From NCBI GenBank assembly GCA_900766575.1, contig CAAFVW010000128.1, positions 1-13,329 of the forward strand: a stretch of 13,329 bases of DNA, in the 5' to 3' direction. The stretch comes from Lachnospiraceae bacterium. GTDB taxonomy: Bacteria; Bacillota; Clostridia; Lachnospirales; Lachnospiraceae. Positions 1 to 8,500 of the stretch are shown piece by piece. Numbering within the stretch: position 1 is the first letter of the stretch; every line of letters begins with the position of its first letter. Under the pieces are notes generated by a model. That model saw nothing but the letters and a program-made list of their open reading frames with translations. It ran no database searches and was not told the DNA's origin. The position numbers and the translations under genes are program-made.

Positions 1-1302
1 AGTGATCTGACCGCAGACGATTTCGTATACAGCTGGAAGCGTGTATGCGATCCCGTAGTAGCAGCTCCTTATGCTGAGACTGTTCTGGGTATGGTTAAGG
101 GCTTTGACGAGGCACAGGCCGGTGATCTGGATGCTCTGGCAGTATCTGCTCCCGATGCTAAGACCCTCGTTGTAGAGCTTTCCAATCCCTGCCCTTACTT
201 TGAGTCTCTGGCAGCATTCGCTACCCTGAGCCCTGTTCAGCAGGCAACCGTAGAGGCTAACGGCGATGCATGGGCTACCGCAGCTGAGACCTATATCTCC
301 AACGGACCTTTCTACATTACCGAGTGGGTACCCGGTTCTCACATTACCATGTCCAAGAACCCTAACTACTGGAATGCAGATGCGATCAAGCTTGGCAGCA
401 TCAAATTCGTACTGATGGAGGATTCCAACGCAGCTTATACTGCATATCAGTCCGGCGATGTACTGTTCATCAAGGATGTTCCTACCCAGGAGATTCCCAG
501 CTTACAGGGTAACCCCGAGTTCCATGTAGAGCCTATCCTGGGAACTTACTATCTGTCCATGAACCTGGAAGATCCTGCATTCGCAGATGTAAATGTTCGT
601 AAGGCTCTGAGCCTGGCAATTGATCGTGATTATGTAGCAAACACCCTGATGCAGGGAACCTACTCTCCCGCATACAACATCGTAGGTGAGGGCTGGGTAG
701 ATACCGACGGCAGCTCCTTCAAGGCAAATGCTAACGGCGGACAGACCTACATCTCCGATGATTTCGATGCTAACCTGGAGGAGGCTAAGCAGCTCTTAGC
801 TGATGCAGGTTACCCCAATGGTGAAGGACTTCCTACCATTACCTATACTACCAATGATTCAGGTTACCACAAGACTGTTGCTGAGTACTTACAGCAGGCA
901 TGGGGCGAGCTTGGTCTTAACGTAGAAGTAAATATCGTTGAGTGGTCCAGCTTCACTCCGATGAGACGTAACGGTGAGTACATGGTAGCACGTAACGGAT
1001 GGGTAGGAGATTACAGCGATCCTTCCAATATGTTAGACCTGTTCTGCACCGGCAACGGTAACAACGATGGTAAGTTCTCCAATGCTGACTTCGATGCAGC
1101 TATGGAGAAGGCAGCTTCCACCATGGATACCGCTGAGCGTTCCGCAGCTCTTCATCAGGCTGAGGATGTTCTGATGGAGCAGGTAGGATGCATCCCTGTT
1201 GCTTACTACAATGATTTCTGGCTGCAGAGCGAGAAGATCACCGGTATCTGGCATTCCGCTTATGGTTTCTGGTACTTCATGTATGGTGACATCGAAGAGT
1301 AA
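1..1302 (+). CDS. Peptide ABC transporter solute-binding protein, 3' part (SBP_bac_5/OppA-like)
   Basis: This is the C-terminal part (about 433 residues) of an extracellular solute-binding protein of the OppA/DppA family, which captures oligopeptides for an ABC importer. The frame is open from base 1, so the signal peptide and lipobox lie outside the window. Family features visible are the early SDLTADDFVYSWKR stretch (the typical 'T(A/S)xDFxYSxKR' region), SNGPFYITEW, NVRKALSLAIDR near residue 200, and a late segment in which a peptide-like solute site is expected. These proteins usually run 520-560 residues, so about 100 are missing. The gene ends with TAA and is followed by a terminator, so it is either monocistronic or last in its operon. 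Frequent CTG, ACC, GCT and GTA codons hint at high expression. Family assignment is firm; the exact substrate (oligopeptide, dipeptide or other) is not decidable here. Confidence 0.93.
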   Translation, partial: SDLTADDFVYSWKRVCDPVVAAPYAETVLGMVKGFDEAQAGDLDALAVSAPDAKTLVVELSNPCPYFESLAAFATLSPVQQATVEANGDAWATAAETYISNGPFYITEWVPGSHITMSKNPNYWNADAIKLGSIKFVLMEDSNAAYTAYQSGDVLFIKDVPTQEIPSLQGNPEFHVEPILGTYYLSMNLEDPAFADVNVRKALSLAIDRDYVANTLMQGTYSPAYNIVGEGWVDTDGSSFKANANGGQTYISDDFDANLEEAKQLLADAGYPNGEGLPTITYTTNDSGYHKTVAEYLQQAWGELGLNVEVNIVEWSSFTPMRRNGEYMVARNGWVGDYSDPSNMLDLFCTGNGNNDGKFSNADFDAAMEKAASTMDTAERSAALHQAEDVLMEQVGCIPVAYYNDFWLQSEKITGIWHSAYGFWYFMYGDIEE

Positions 1303-1335
1303 TCTTCGGATCTGATCATTCAGAATAAAAATAAA

Positions 1336-1377
1336 GGATCCCCGTGAGATCGTAAAGATTTCCGGGGGTTCTTTTTT
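1336..1377 (+). terminator. Rho-independent terminator after the solute-binding protein gene
   Basis: GGATCCCCG (1336-1344) pairs with CGGGGGTTC (1363-1371), nine pairs including two G-U, followed by six T. It closes the transporter gene and isolates it from secG. Confidence 0.85.
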
Positions 1378-1412
1378 GTGCCGTCTTTTCGATACTGTCT
1401 TGTAAAATGTTG

Positions 1413-1441
1413 TTGCAATTGTGTACAATATATGGTAATAT
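1413..1441 (+). promoter_or_regulatory. Sigma-A type promoter for secG
   Basis: TTGCAA at 1413-1418 and TAATAT at 1436-1441 are separated by 17 bp, and a TGG extension (1433-1435) precedes the -10 box. It lies about 30 bp before the secG start. Seen directly; activity is inferred. Confidence 0.7.
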
Positions 1442-1470
1442 AAAACCTGCTTGACATTAGGAGGTGTGAA

Positions 1471-1710
1471 ATGGAAGCATTAAGAGTAGTAATCAACATA
1501 ATTTTTATATTGGTATGTGTAGCACTGACAGTGTTAGTATTGATGCAGGAAGGTAAATCCGCAGGACTGGGTTCCATCAGCGGCGCTGCTGAGACCTACT
1601 GGGGCAGAAATAAAGGACGTTCCATGGAAGGTATGCTGGTGAAGATCACGAAGATCCTTGCAGTATTCTTCATGTTACTTGCAGTCGTACTGAATCTGAA
1701 CGTATTTTAA
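1471..1710 (+). CDS. secG: Protein translocase subunit SecG
   Basis: This is the small SecG subunit of the SecYEG channel, which aids SecA-driven export across the cytoplasmic membrane. The 79-residue length is normal for Firmicutes. Two hydrophobic segments are visible (about residues 4-25 and 57-77). They are joined by the conserved cytoplasmic loop with QEGKSAGLGSISG, followed by ETYWGRNKGRS. The ATG is preceded by a strong ribosome site, AGGAGGTG, at about 1460-1467. The secG-rnr-smpB-ssrA order is a well-known Firmicutes arrangement and supports the call. It has its own promoter upstream and a terminator just downstream, so coupling to rnr would depend on read-through. Confidence 0.95.
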   Translation: MEALRVVINIIFILVCVALTVLVLMQEGKSAGLGSISGAAETYWGRNKGRSMEGMLVKITKILAVFFMLLAVVLNLNVF

Positions 1711-1725
1711 TCATTACGAAGGATG

Positions 1726-1763
1726 ACACTCTTGTGTGCATGGCATACAAGAGTGTTTTGTTT
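1726..1763 (+). terminator. Rho-independent terminator after secG
   Basis: ACACTCTTGT (1726-1735) pairs perfectly with ACAAGAGTGT (1747-1756), followed by TTTGTTT. The T tract overlaps the start of the next inverted repeat. Confidence 0.8.
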
Positions 1764-1796
1764 ATTCATAGGAAATTTCTTCCTATGAATAAACAA
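1758..1796. repeat. Perfect 17-bp inverted repeat with 5-nt loop
   Basis: TTGTTTATTCATAGGAA (1758-1774) is the exact reverse complement of 1780-1796, around the loop ATTTC. It has no T tract of its own and sits between the secG terminator and a GC-rich nested hairpin element. It may be the left part of one compound intergenic repeat. Function unknown. Confidence 0.8.
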
Positions 1797-1863
1797 CGCT
1801 CCGCCGGGATCGCACTGCGGCGGTTATGAAATATGTCGCAAAAGCGACCCGCCGCAGGCGGAG
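1797..1863. repeat. GC-rich nested hairpin element upstream of rnr
   Basis: Three nested stems are visible: CTCCGCC (1799-1805) with GGCGGAG (1857-1863), GCGGCGG (1817-1823) with CCGCCGC (1849-1855), and GTCGC (1835-1839) with GCGAC (1844-1848) closing an AAAA loop. Together with the terminator that follows it resembles a dispersed intergenic palindromic element. Copy number in the genome cannot be judged from this window. Confidence 0.7.
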
Positions 1864-1888
1864 AATCTCGCAAGCGAGATTCTTTTTT
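1863..1888 (+). terminator. Terminator hairpin in the rnr leader
   Basis: GAATCTCGC (1863-1871) and GCGAGATTC (1874-1882) form a tight stem followed by six T. It ends only 17 bases before the rnr ATG, so any transcript entering from secG must pass it. No clear promoter is seen between it and rnr. Confidence 0.75.
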
Positions 1889-1905
1889 ATATTAAGAGAG
1901 GTTAC

Positions 1906-4119
1906 ATGAGTAATAACGAAATCAGAGAGAAGAGAAAAAAAGTAATCTGTGATCTGGTGAAGGATGATTTCTATGTTCCGATGAAGGAAAAGGAACTGGC
2001 GATGTTTCTTCAGGTCGCAAAAGAAGACCGGGAAGAGTTCCGTGAGATTTTGCGGGAGCTTTTAGCGGAAGGAAAGCTTACCCTGACCGTAAAAGGAAAA
2101 TATATGAAGTCCAACGGTAAGGTGCTTACGGGAACTTTTATCAGCAATGCGAAGGGATTCGGTTTTGTCGAAGTCGAAGGAAGGGACGAGGACCTGTTCA
2201 TTCCGGAGGACAAACAGGGCGGAGCATTCCATAAGGACACCGTGGAAGTGGCACTTCTGCCGGCAAAGACCGGCAAACGACAGGAAGCGCAGGTCATTCG
2301 TATCATTGCCAGAGGTCTGACTCAGGTGGTGGGAACCTATGAGCAGTCCAAGAGTAATTTCGGCTTTGTCATCCCGGATAATACGAAGATCGCACAGGAT
2401 ATTTTTATCCCGAAGGAGTGGTCTAAGGGAGCCATGACCGGTCATAAGGTCGTAGTCGAGATCACCGGCTACGGTACGGATACGAAGAGCCCCGAGGGTA
2501 AGGTTGTGGAAATTCTTGGACATGTCAATGATCCCGGCGTGGATATCATGTCGATCGTGCGTGGGTATGAGCTGCCGGTGGAATTCGGTGAGAAGATCAT
2601 GAACCAGGTGGAGCGTGTGGCACAGGAGGTCTCTGAGGCGGACCGTGCAGGCCGCAGGGATCTGCGGGATGTGACCATGGTGACCATTGACGGAGAGGAT
2701 GCCAAGGATCTGGATGACGCTGTCAGTGTATCCTTTGACGGAACATATTACCACTTAGGAGTACACATTGCAGATGTGACCAACTATGTGCAGGAGAATT
2801 CCGCACTGGACAGAGAAGCATTAAAGCGCGGCACCAGTGTCTATCTGGTAGACCGTGTGATCCCCATGCTGCCCCATGCATTGAGTAACGGTATCTGTTC
2901 CCTGAACGAAGGAGTGGACCGTCTGGCGCTGAGCTGCCTGATGAAGGTGGATGAAGAGGGCGAGATCGTGGACTATGAGATCTGCGAATCTGTGATCCGG
3001 GTTAAGAAACGGATGTCTTATACCGTGGTGAAAAAACTGCTGGAGGAGCCGGAGTGTGTGGAGAATAACGCCGGTGCGCCGGACGGAACTTCCGGAGAAG
3101 GCGCAGGAACAGTAACAGACTATTCACAGTACAGGGAATTGCTCCCTATGTTCCAGCAAATGGCGGAACTGGCAGAGAAGCTTCGTAAAAAGAGACAGAA
3201 GCGTGGCTCCATTGATTTCGATTTTCCGGAATGTATGATCCTGTTGGACAAGGAAGGACATCCCCTGAATATCAAACCGTATGAACGGAATGTCGCTACA
3301 ATGCTGATCGAGGATTTCATGCTGGCAGCTAATGAGACTGTGGCACAGCATTTTTACTGGCAGGAATTGCCCTTTGTCTATCGTGTGCATGATGTGCCGG
3401 ATCCGGACCGGATTCAGAAGTTGTCCGCATTTATCAATAACTACGGTTATTACATGAAGGCACTGGGACGGAAAAACAGCAAAGTCTCCACAGAAGAGAT
3501 TCATCCCAAGGAGATTCAGAAGCTATTGCAGAAGATCGAAGGAACCCCGGAGGAGCCAATGATTGCGAGACTGACCCTCAGAAGTATGAAACAGGCGAAG
3601 TACAGTACTGAGTGTACAGGGCATTTCGGTCTGGCCTGTCAGTACTACTGCCATTTTACTTCCCCGATCAGAAGGTATCCGGATCTTCAGATCCACCGCA
3701 TCATCAAGGAACAACTGCGGGGACGGCTGAAGGAAGAACGGGTGGAACATTACCGGGATATCTTGCCGGAGGTGGCAAAGCATTCTTCCGAGATGGAGCG
3801 CCGTGCCGATGAGGCGGAGCGTGAGACCGACAAACTGAAGAAAGTCGAATATATGGAACAGCATATCGGAGAGGAATACGAAGGTGTGATCTCCGGTGTC
3901 ACCGGATGGGGGCTGTATGTCGAACTGCCGAATACTGTGGAGGGGTTGGTCCATATTTCGATGATTCCGGGAGACTATTACCATTATAATGAAGCATCCT
4001 GCGAGATGACGGGAGAGGCTACCGGCAGGACATTTAAGCTGGGAATGCCCGTGAAGATCGAAGTGGAAGACTGCGACCGGTTTATGAGGACAATTAATTT
4101 TAAACTGGTAGATGAGTGA
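1906..4119 (+). CDS. rnr: Ribonuclease R (RNB/VacB family 3'-5' exoribonuclease)
   Basis: RNase R is a processive 3'-to-5' exoribonuclease that degrades structured RNA and works with tmRNA-SmpB to remove defective mRNA. Domains in order: an N-terminal helix-turn-helix-like segment (about 1-60), two cold-shock/OB domains (about 65-135 and 140-210), the RNB catalytic domain (about 245-590) and a C-terminal S1 domain (about 653-735). The Mg-binding acidic cluster DGEDAKDLDD is seen at residues 262-271, with Asp262, 268, 270 and 271 matching the RNase II/R catalytic aspartates. A Gly/Ala-rich loop (about 381-405) is inserted within RNB. There is no long Lys-rich tail. The length of 737 residues is typical. 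The start is supported by AGAGAGG at about 1895-1901. Its neighbours smpB and ssrA fit its role. Confidence 0.96.
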   Translation: MSNNEIREKRKKVICDLVKDDFYVPMKEKELAMFLQVAKEDREEFREILRELLAEGKLTLTVKGKYMKSNGKVLTGTFISNAKGFGFVEVEGRDEDLFIPEDKQGGAFHKDTVEVALLPAKTGKRQEAQVIRIIARGLTQVVGTYEQSKSNFGFVIPDNTKIAQDIFIPKEWSKGAMTGHKVVVEITGYGTDTKSPEGKVVEILGHVNDPGVDIMSIVRGYELPVEFGEKIMNQVERVAQEVSEADRAGRRDLRDVTMVTIDGEDAKDLDDAVSVSFDGTYYHLGVHIADVTNYVQENSALDREALKRGTSVYLVDRVIPMLPHALSNGICSLNEGVDRLALSCLMKVDEEGEIVDYEICESVIRVKKRMSYTVVKKLLEEPECVENNAGAPDGTSGEGAGTVTDYSQYRELLPMFQQMAELAEKLRKKRQKRGSIDFDFPECMILLDKEGHPLNIKPYERNVATMLIEDFMLAANETVAQHFYWQELPFVYRVHDVPDPDRIQKLSAFINNYGYYMKALGRKNSKVSTEEIHPKEIQKLLQKIEGTPEEPMIARLTLRSMKQAKYSTECTGHFGLACQYYCHFTSPIRRYPDLQIHRIIKEQLRGRLKEERVEHYRDILPEVAKHSSEMERRADEAERETDKLKKVEYMEQHIGEEYEGVISGVTGWGLYVELPNTVEGLVHISMIPGDYYHYNEASCEMTGEATGRTFKLGMPVKIEVEDCDRFMRTINFKLVDE

Positions 4120-4124
4120 AAAAA

Positions 4125-4190
4125 TTGATTCAAATGGAATTGCAGGTTCAAATGAACCGCAGGTTCAATTGAACCGCAGGTTCATTGACA
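4125..4190. repeat. 17-bp tandem palindromic repeat array between rnr and smpB
   Basis: Two full units, GCAGGTTCAAATGAACC (4142-4158) and GCAGGTTCAATTGAACC (4159-4175), are followed by a partial unit, GCAGGTTCATTGAC (4176-4189). A degenerate unit with TTCAAATGGAATT precedes them. GGTTCAATTGAACC is a perfect 14-bp palindrome, and TGAACC-GCA-GGTTCA across unit borders is also self-complementary. The last unit merges into the TTGACA -35 box of the putative smpB promoter. Confidence 0.85.
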
Positions 4191-4212
4191 ATTTTTGAGA
4201 ATATAGTAAACT
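4185..4212 (+). promoter_or_regulatory. Putative smpB promoter
   Basis: A perfect TTGACA at 4185-4190 is followed after 16 bp by TAAACT at 4207-4212. The -10 match is only fair; TATAGT at 4202-4207 is better, but its spacing from the -35 box is too short. Confidence 0.45.
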
Positions 4213-4289
4213 GTAGTTATTCAGAGCGGCACAGATACTGTAGTGAAAGGTTGCGATGTTATTAACAAAAAAACTCTGAATAGTTACAG
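4211..4289 (+). promoter_or_regulatory. Long stem in the smpB 5' leader
   Basis: CTGTAGTTATTCAGAG (4211-4226) can pair over 16 positions (two G-U) with CTCTGAATAGTTACAG (4274-4289), enclosing about 47 nt. The right arm ends about 10 nt before the smpB ribosome site. There is no T tract, so it is not a simple terminator; a leader structure or mRNA-stability element is possible. Confidence 0.5.
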
Positions 4290-4311
4290 CAGTTTGACGA
4301 GGTAACGACAG

Positions 4312-4782
4312 ATGGCAAAAGGAAAAGATTCCCAGAAGCTGATTGCAAATAATAAAAAAGCATATCATGATTTTTTCATCGATGAGACCTATGAGTGCGG
4401 CATTGCCCTGCATGGCACGGAGGTGAAGTCCATGCGTATGGGGAAATGCAGTATCAAGGAAGCGTTCATCCGCATAGAGGACGGAGAGGTCTTCGTCTAC
4501 GGAATGCATGTAAGTCCTTATGAGAAGGGGAATATTTTCAACAAAGATCCTCTTCGTGTGAAAAAATTACTGATGCACAAGTACGAGATCAACAAATTGC
4601 TGGGCAAGATCAAAGAAAAGGGGTATACCCTGGTACCTTTGCAGGTATACTTTAAGGATGGTAAAGTAAAAGTTGAGATCGGACTGGCACGTGGTAAAAA
4701 GCTCTATGACAAGAGAGAAGCCATTGCCAAAAAGGATCAGCGCAGAGAGGCAGAGAAGGAATTCAAGGTCCGTAATCTGTAG
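4312..4782 (+). CDS. smpB: SsrA-binding protein SmpB
   Basis: SmpB binds the tRNA-like end of tmRNA and carries it to the empty A site of stalled ribosomes, where it mimics the anticodon stem and decoding contacts. The protein has the usual length (156 residues). It begins with the conserved N(K)KAYHDFFIDETYECGIALHGTEVKSMR region as short blocks, such as HDFFIDETYECGIAL (about 19-33) and GTEVKSMR. An OB-fold core follows with VYGMHVSPYEKGN. The basic C-terminal tail DKREAIAKKDQRRE is the part that enters the mRNA channel. A GAGG ribosome site lies at 4299-4302. Its partner RNA gene ssrA lies 127 bp downstream with its own strong promoter, and the trans-translation nuclease gene rnr lies upstream. 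Confidence 0.97.
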   Translation: MAKGKDSQKLIANNKKAYHDFFIDETYECGIALHGTEVKSMRMGKCSIKEAFIRIEDGEVFVYGMHVSPYEKGNIFNKDPLRVKKLLMHKYEINKLLGKIKEKGYTLVPLQVYFKDGKVKVEIGLARGKKLYDKREAIAKKDQRREAEKEFKVRNL

Positions 4783-4861
4783 GATAGTAATCCGGAAGGG
4801 ATTTCAGATGGCTGTTCTGTATGATCTGTGATGTATTTCCATCGTGATCAGGAGCAAGTGC

Positions 4862-4890
4862 TTGACAGCAGATGTATCATCAAGTATACT
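4862..4890 (+). promoter_or_regulatory. Strong sigma-A promoter of ssrA
   Basis: A consensus TTGACA (4862-4867), a 17-bp spacer and TATACT (4885-4890) lie about 20 bp before the mature tmRNA 5' end. The -10 box sits inside a perfect 12-bp palindrome, CAAGTATACTTG (4881-4892). The rest of the smpB-ssrA gap holds a weak interrupted stem (4822-4850) and nothing else I can name. Confidence 0.85.
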
Positions 4891-4909
4891 TGGCATGACA
4901 ATTAAATAA

Positions 4910-5247
4910 GGGGTAGTAAAGGTTTCGACAGGGGTTTTGCAGCTGGAGAAGCGAGTCGTATGGTAATGCGTTAAATGGCCAAATTAAAATTAAACGCTAA
5001 CGATAATTTAGCATACGCTGCCTAATGGCAGCAGTCGGCCCTAAGGCACTCACACCTTAGGATCCCGGCTTCAAACATGTGAGAAACGACATACGCAAAG
5101 CTTTGAGCGTATGGGCGTAACATGAAGCTACTGAAATGCTCAGGGTGTTTATTCCCGGGGCGCGGAGGGAATGTCAAAGAATAAACTACACTCGTAGAAG
5201 GACAGGGAATAGGCTTTTGGACACGGGTTCGACTCCCGTCTACTCCA
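4910..5247 (+). ncRNA. ssrA: Transfer-messenger RNA (tmRNA)
   Basis: This is a one-piece tmRNA that is charged with alanine, enters stalled ribosomes with SmpB, and supplies a short message ending in a degradation tag. The acceptor stem is GGGGTAG (4910-4916) with CTACTCC (5240-5246) and discriminator A5247; the third pair is G-U, the alanine identity element. The 3' T arm GGGTTCGACTCCC is clear, as is the 5' GGTTTCGACAGGGG segment. The tag reading frame runs GCC 4978 to TAA 5023-5025 and gives AKLKLNANDNLAYAA, a tag ending YAA like those of other Clostridia. CCA is not encoded (TGG follows), so it must be added by tRNA nucleotidyltransferase. End positions are inferred from base pairing. Confidence 0.96.
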
Positions 5248-5250
5248 TGG

Positions 5251-5286
5251 AAAAGGCATCGTATTTACGGTGCCTTTTCGCTTTTT
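5251..5286 (+). terminator. Rho-independent terminator of ssrA
   Basis: AAAAGGCATCG (5251-5261) pairs with CGGTGCCTTTT (5268-5278), 11 pairs with one G-U, followed by CGCTTTTT. It begins four bases after the tmRNA 3' end. Confidence 0.85.
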
Positions 5287-5288
5287 AC

Positions 5289-5360
5289 AAGAACGCACGC
5301 TGCTTCTAATTGCGTTCTTAAACTGAATATATACAAAACGTGTAGCGCAATAAATTGCGC
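5289..5360. repeat. Two inverted repeats in the AT-rich ssrA-galactanase gap
   Basis: AAGAACGCA (5289-5297) is the exact reverse complement of TGCGTTCTT (5311-5319). GCGCAAT (5345-5351) and ATTGCGC (5354-5360) form a second dyad separated by AA. From about 5365 to 5480 the DNA is very AT-rich with no gene visible. The dyads may be operators or weak terminators. Confidence 0.5.
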
Positions 5361-5450
5361 ATTTTGAAATATAAAATTGCTTTTAAAATTTAAAATAATC
5401 ATTATAATTTAGTAAAAATGTACAAAACAGAAATTGAAATATTAGAATTA

Positions 5451-5517
5451 TTGTCAATTTAAAATACAAATTGCATATAGTATACTCTAAACATAGTTGA
5501 ACAAACGGTTGCGCAAC
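5451..5517 (+). promoter_or_regulatory. Candidate promoter and operator of the galactanase gene
   Basis: TTGTCA (5451-5456) precedes overlapping -10-like boxes TATAGT (5476-5481) and TATACT (5481-5486); spacing is 19 or 24 bp, so the -35 assignment is weak. Just downstream is the perfect palindrome GTTGCGCAAC (5508-5517). Another TTGCGC follows at 5522-5527. A CG-centred palindrome just after a promoter is typical of LacI-family repressor sites; which regulator binds is unknown. Confidence 0.4.
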
Positions 5518-5551
5518 TGGCTTGCGCAGAGAAACTATGGGAGGTTGTACG

Positions 5552-8500
5552 ATGAAAATGAAACAGGCATGGAAAAAAGGGCTGGCACTGTGGTGTGCGG
5601 TGACGCTGACGGCAGGCGGTGTGAGCGGGCTGACACGAATGGAACATGTGCAGGCCGAGGAAACGAACCTGTTCGCAGATGGTGACATGGGGGATGATGG
5701 CAGCAGCTTTTGGTCTGATAACAGGAAATGGCAGTTTGAAGATGCGAGCTGGACGGCAGCGGATACGATTAATTACAATGAGTGGGCTGCTGCTGGAGAC
5801 TCAAAGAGCGGTCTGGGGATCAATTATGGTAATGCAGATGGAACGGTGAGCATCTACCAGAATATTGAGACCCTGGAAGCCGGCACCTATACGGCAACCG
5901 GCTGGATCAAGGATACGAATGGCAAGAACGGAAGCATTAGTTTGTATCATGGTGTGGACAGTGTGGCAGGCGATGCTGTCGAGATAACTACTTCTTTCCA
6001 ACAGTTTACCTTTTCGTTTACGTTGGAGGAAGCTGTAGAGAATTACAAAGTCGGATTTCAAATCAGCAGTGAGCAGGGGGCATGGGTATGTCTTGACGGT
6101 TTGCAGCTGATCTGCACAGAATCCGGAGGGAGCGCCGGAGGAACCGAAGATACCAATATTGTATACAGCAATGATTTTGAGGATGGTGCAGATCTGACGG
6201 GCTGGGAGCTTAACTGGTCGGTACAGGAAGCTACCTCCATGACGGATACCGGAGCCGGTAACAATACTACCACTGTATGGAATTTCTGGACCGCAGATGC
6301 CCAGAGCCTGACGGTGACGAGAGAATTTACCGGACTGGAAGCCGGTAATTATAAGGCTTCCTTTGAGACGGCTGGCGGTAACGTAACAGGCAGTCTCAAG
6401 GTTCAGGCAGGAGAAAATACATCCAGTGCGGCTATGACAGTGACAGCCTGGGATGTCTATACGGCAGCAGAGACGGGAACGGTCAGCCTGGCAGACGGCG
6501 AGACACTGACGCTTACGATTGCGGCAGATTTCCTTGCAGACGGATATTTTAAAATGGATAATATCACACTTGCCAAGGTGTCTGACGAGGCAGCGGATGC
6601 CGCCAAAAAAGAAAAGCTGGAAGAACTGAAAATGCTCGTTGCACGGTACGGCGAGCTTACAGCCGGTGACTACACCGAAGACACATGGAAGGCATTGAAA
6701 GCGCTGTTGGAAGACAATACTGCTTATCTGGAAACGACAGGTGACAGTCTTGATTTTACAGTTGCAGAGATTGAAGAACGAATGACGGCACTGACCGCAG
6801 CGAAAGATGCTTTGAAGAGTGCCAGCATTGTGAATGCGGATATTTATGTAGAAAAGGTAGAGGGAATCACAGAAGACTTTATTGGCGGAGTGGATGTTTC
6901 TTCCTATGTATCACTGAAAAACAGCGGTGTGAAGTACTATGATTTTAACGGAAAGGAACTGGATGATCAGGGATTTTTCAATCTGCTGGCAGACAGCGGC
7001 ATCAATTACGTCCGTGTCAGAGTATGGAATGATCCCTATGATGCAAACCACAACGGTTATGGCGGCGGCAACAACGATCTGGCAACTGCGGTAAAAATCG
7101 GACAGTGGGCAACCAAGGCAGGAATGAGAGTTCTGATTGATTTCCATTACTCTGATTTCTGGGCAGATCCGGAGAAACAACAGGCACCCAAGGCATGGCA
7201 GGGGTTAAGCCTGGAACAGAAACTTGGAAAAGTAACGGAATTTACCCAGGAGAGTCTACAGACTTTGCTGGATGCAGGCGTAGATGTCGGCATGGTACAG
7301 GTCGGTAATGAGACAAACAACGGAATTGCCGGAGAGAGTGACTGGTCGGCCGGAATGCTGCAGGTATTCGCTGCCGGGTGCGATGCGGTACATACGACCG
7401 CAGATAAAAATAACCATCCCATCAAAGCAGTGTTGCATTTTGCAAATCCGGAAAAAGGAACCTATGTGGGATGGGCAAAGAAACTGAATGATGCTGGCGT
7501 TAATTACGATGTATTTGCTTCTTCTTATTATCCGTATTGGCACGGTACGCTGGAGAACCTGCAGAACCAGCTGGATTCCATTGCAGCTACTTACGGAAAA
7601 GAAGTCATGGTAGCGGAGACTTCCTGGGCGACCACGCTGGAAGATGGTGACGGGCATGACAATACCGTGCGGGATGGCAACAATGATACGGATATGCCCT
7701 ATGATTTCAGCATTTATGGACAGGCAAAAGAGCTTCGCAGCGTCATAGATACGATTGCACATACTACCAATGGTATCGGTGTATTTTACTGGGAACCGGC
7801 ATGGCTTCCGGTACAGGTCTATGATGCAGAGGCAGACAATGCAGAAGAGGTGTTGGCAGCCAACCGTGCATCATGGGAAAAGAACGGTTCCGGCTGGGCC
7901 GCTTCTTATGCGGGAGAGTATGATGCCAAAGACGCCGGTAAATGGTACGGCGGTTCTGCGGTAGACAATCAGGCGTTATTCGATTTCAGCGGACACCCGC
8001 TGGATACTCTGAATATTTTTAAATATGTGAAAACAGGAGCGACGACGGATGTAAAGATCAGTACAGTGAAAACCGTGTCTGCAGAAGCAGGGCTGGGAGA
8101 AAACATCGTACTGCCGGAAAAAGTATCTGTGACTTATTCCGATGGAACTGCTGCGGAATGTGAAGTTGCATGGAACACAGAACAAATCTCGGCAGCCCGG
8201 CAGGCAGGTGCCGGAGAGTATCTCATTACCGGAACGATTGTATTAGGTGATAAGGAATATACAGCAGTATGCAAGCTGACGATCAGCCCCGAAAATCTGT
8301 TGCCGGACGGTGGCTTTGAATCTGGTGCGGAAGGCATCTGGACTGTGGAGGGGAATGGCGCAGGAATCAAAGCAGACAGCAGCAACGTCAGAAAAGGAAC
8401 TTATTGCCTGCACTTCTGGGCAGATACGCAGATGAATTACACAGCGACTCAGACAGTGGCACTGAAAGCGGGGGTATATACTTTCGGTGGTTATCTTCAG

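Noticed and set aside
2062..2754. Minus-strand frame of 230 codons inside rnr
   Set aside because: Overlaps a clear RNase R gene, has no recognisable motif, and is one of several such shadows in this gene.
4125..4190. Possible CRISPR array
   Set aside because: Units are contiguous 17-mers with no spacers and no cas genes are near.
5522..5551. Earlier ATG for the galactanase at 5522
   Set aside because: It has no ribosome site, while ATG 5552 has GGGAGG at the right distance and starts directly with a signal peptide.
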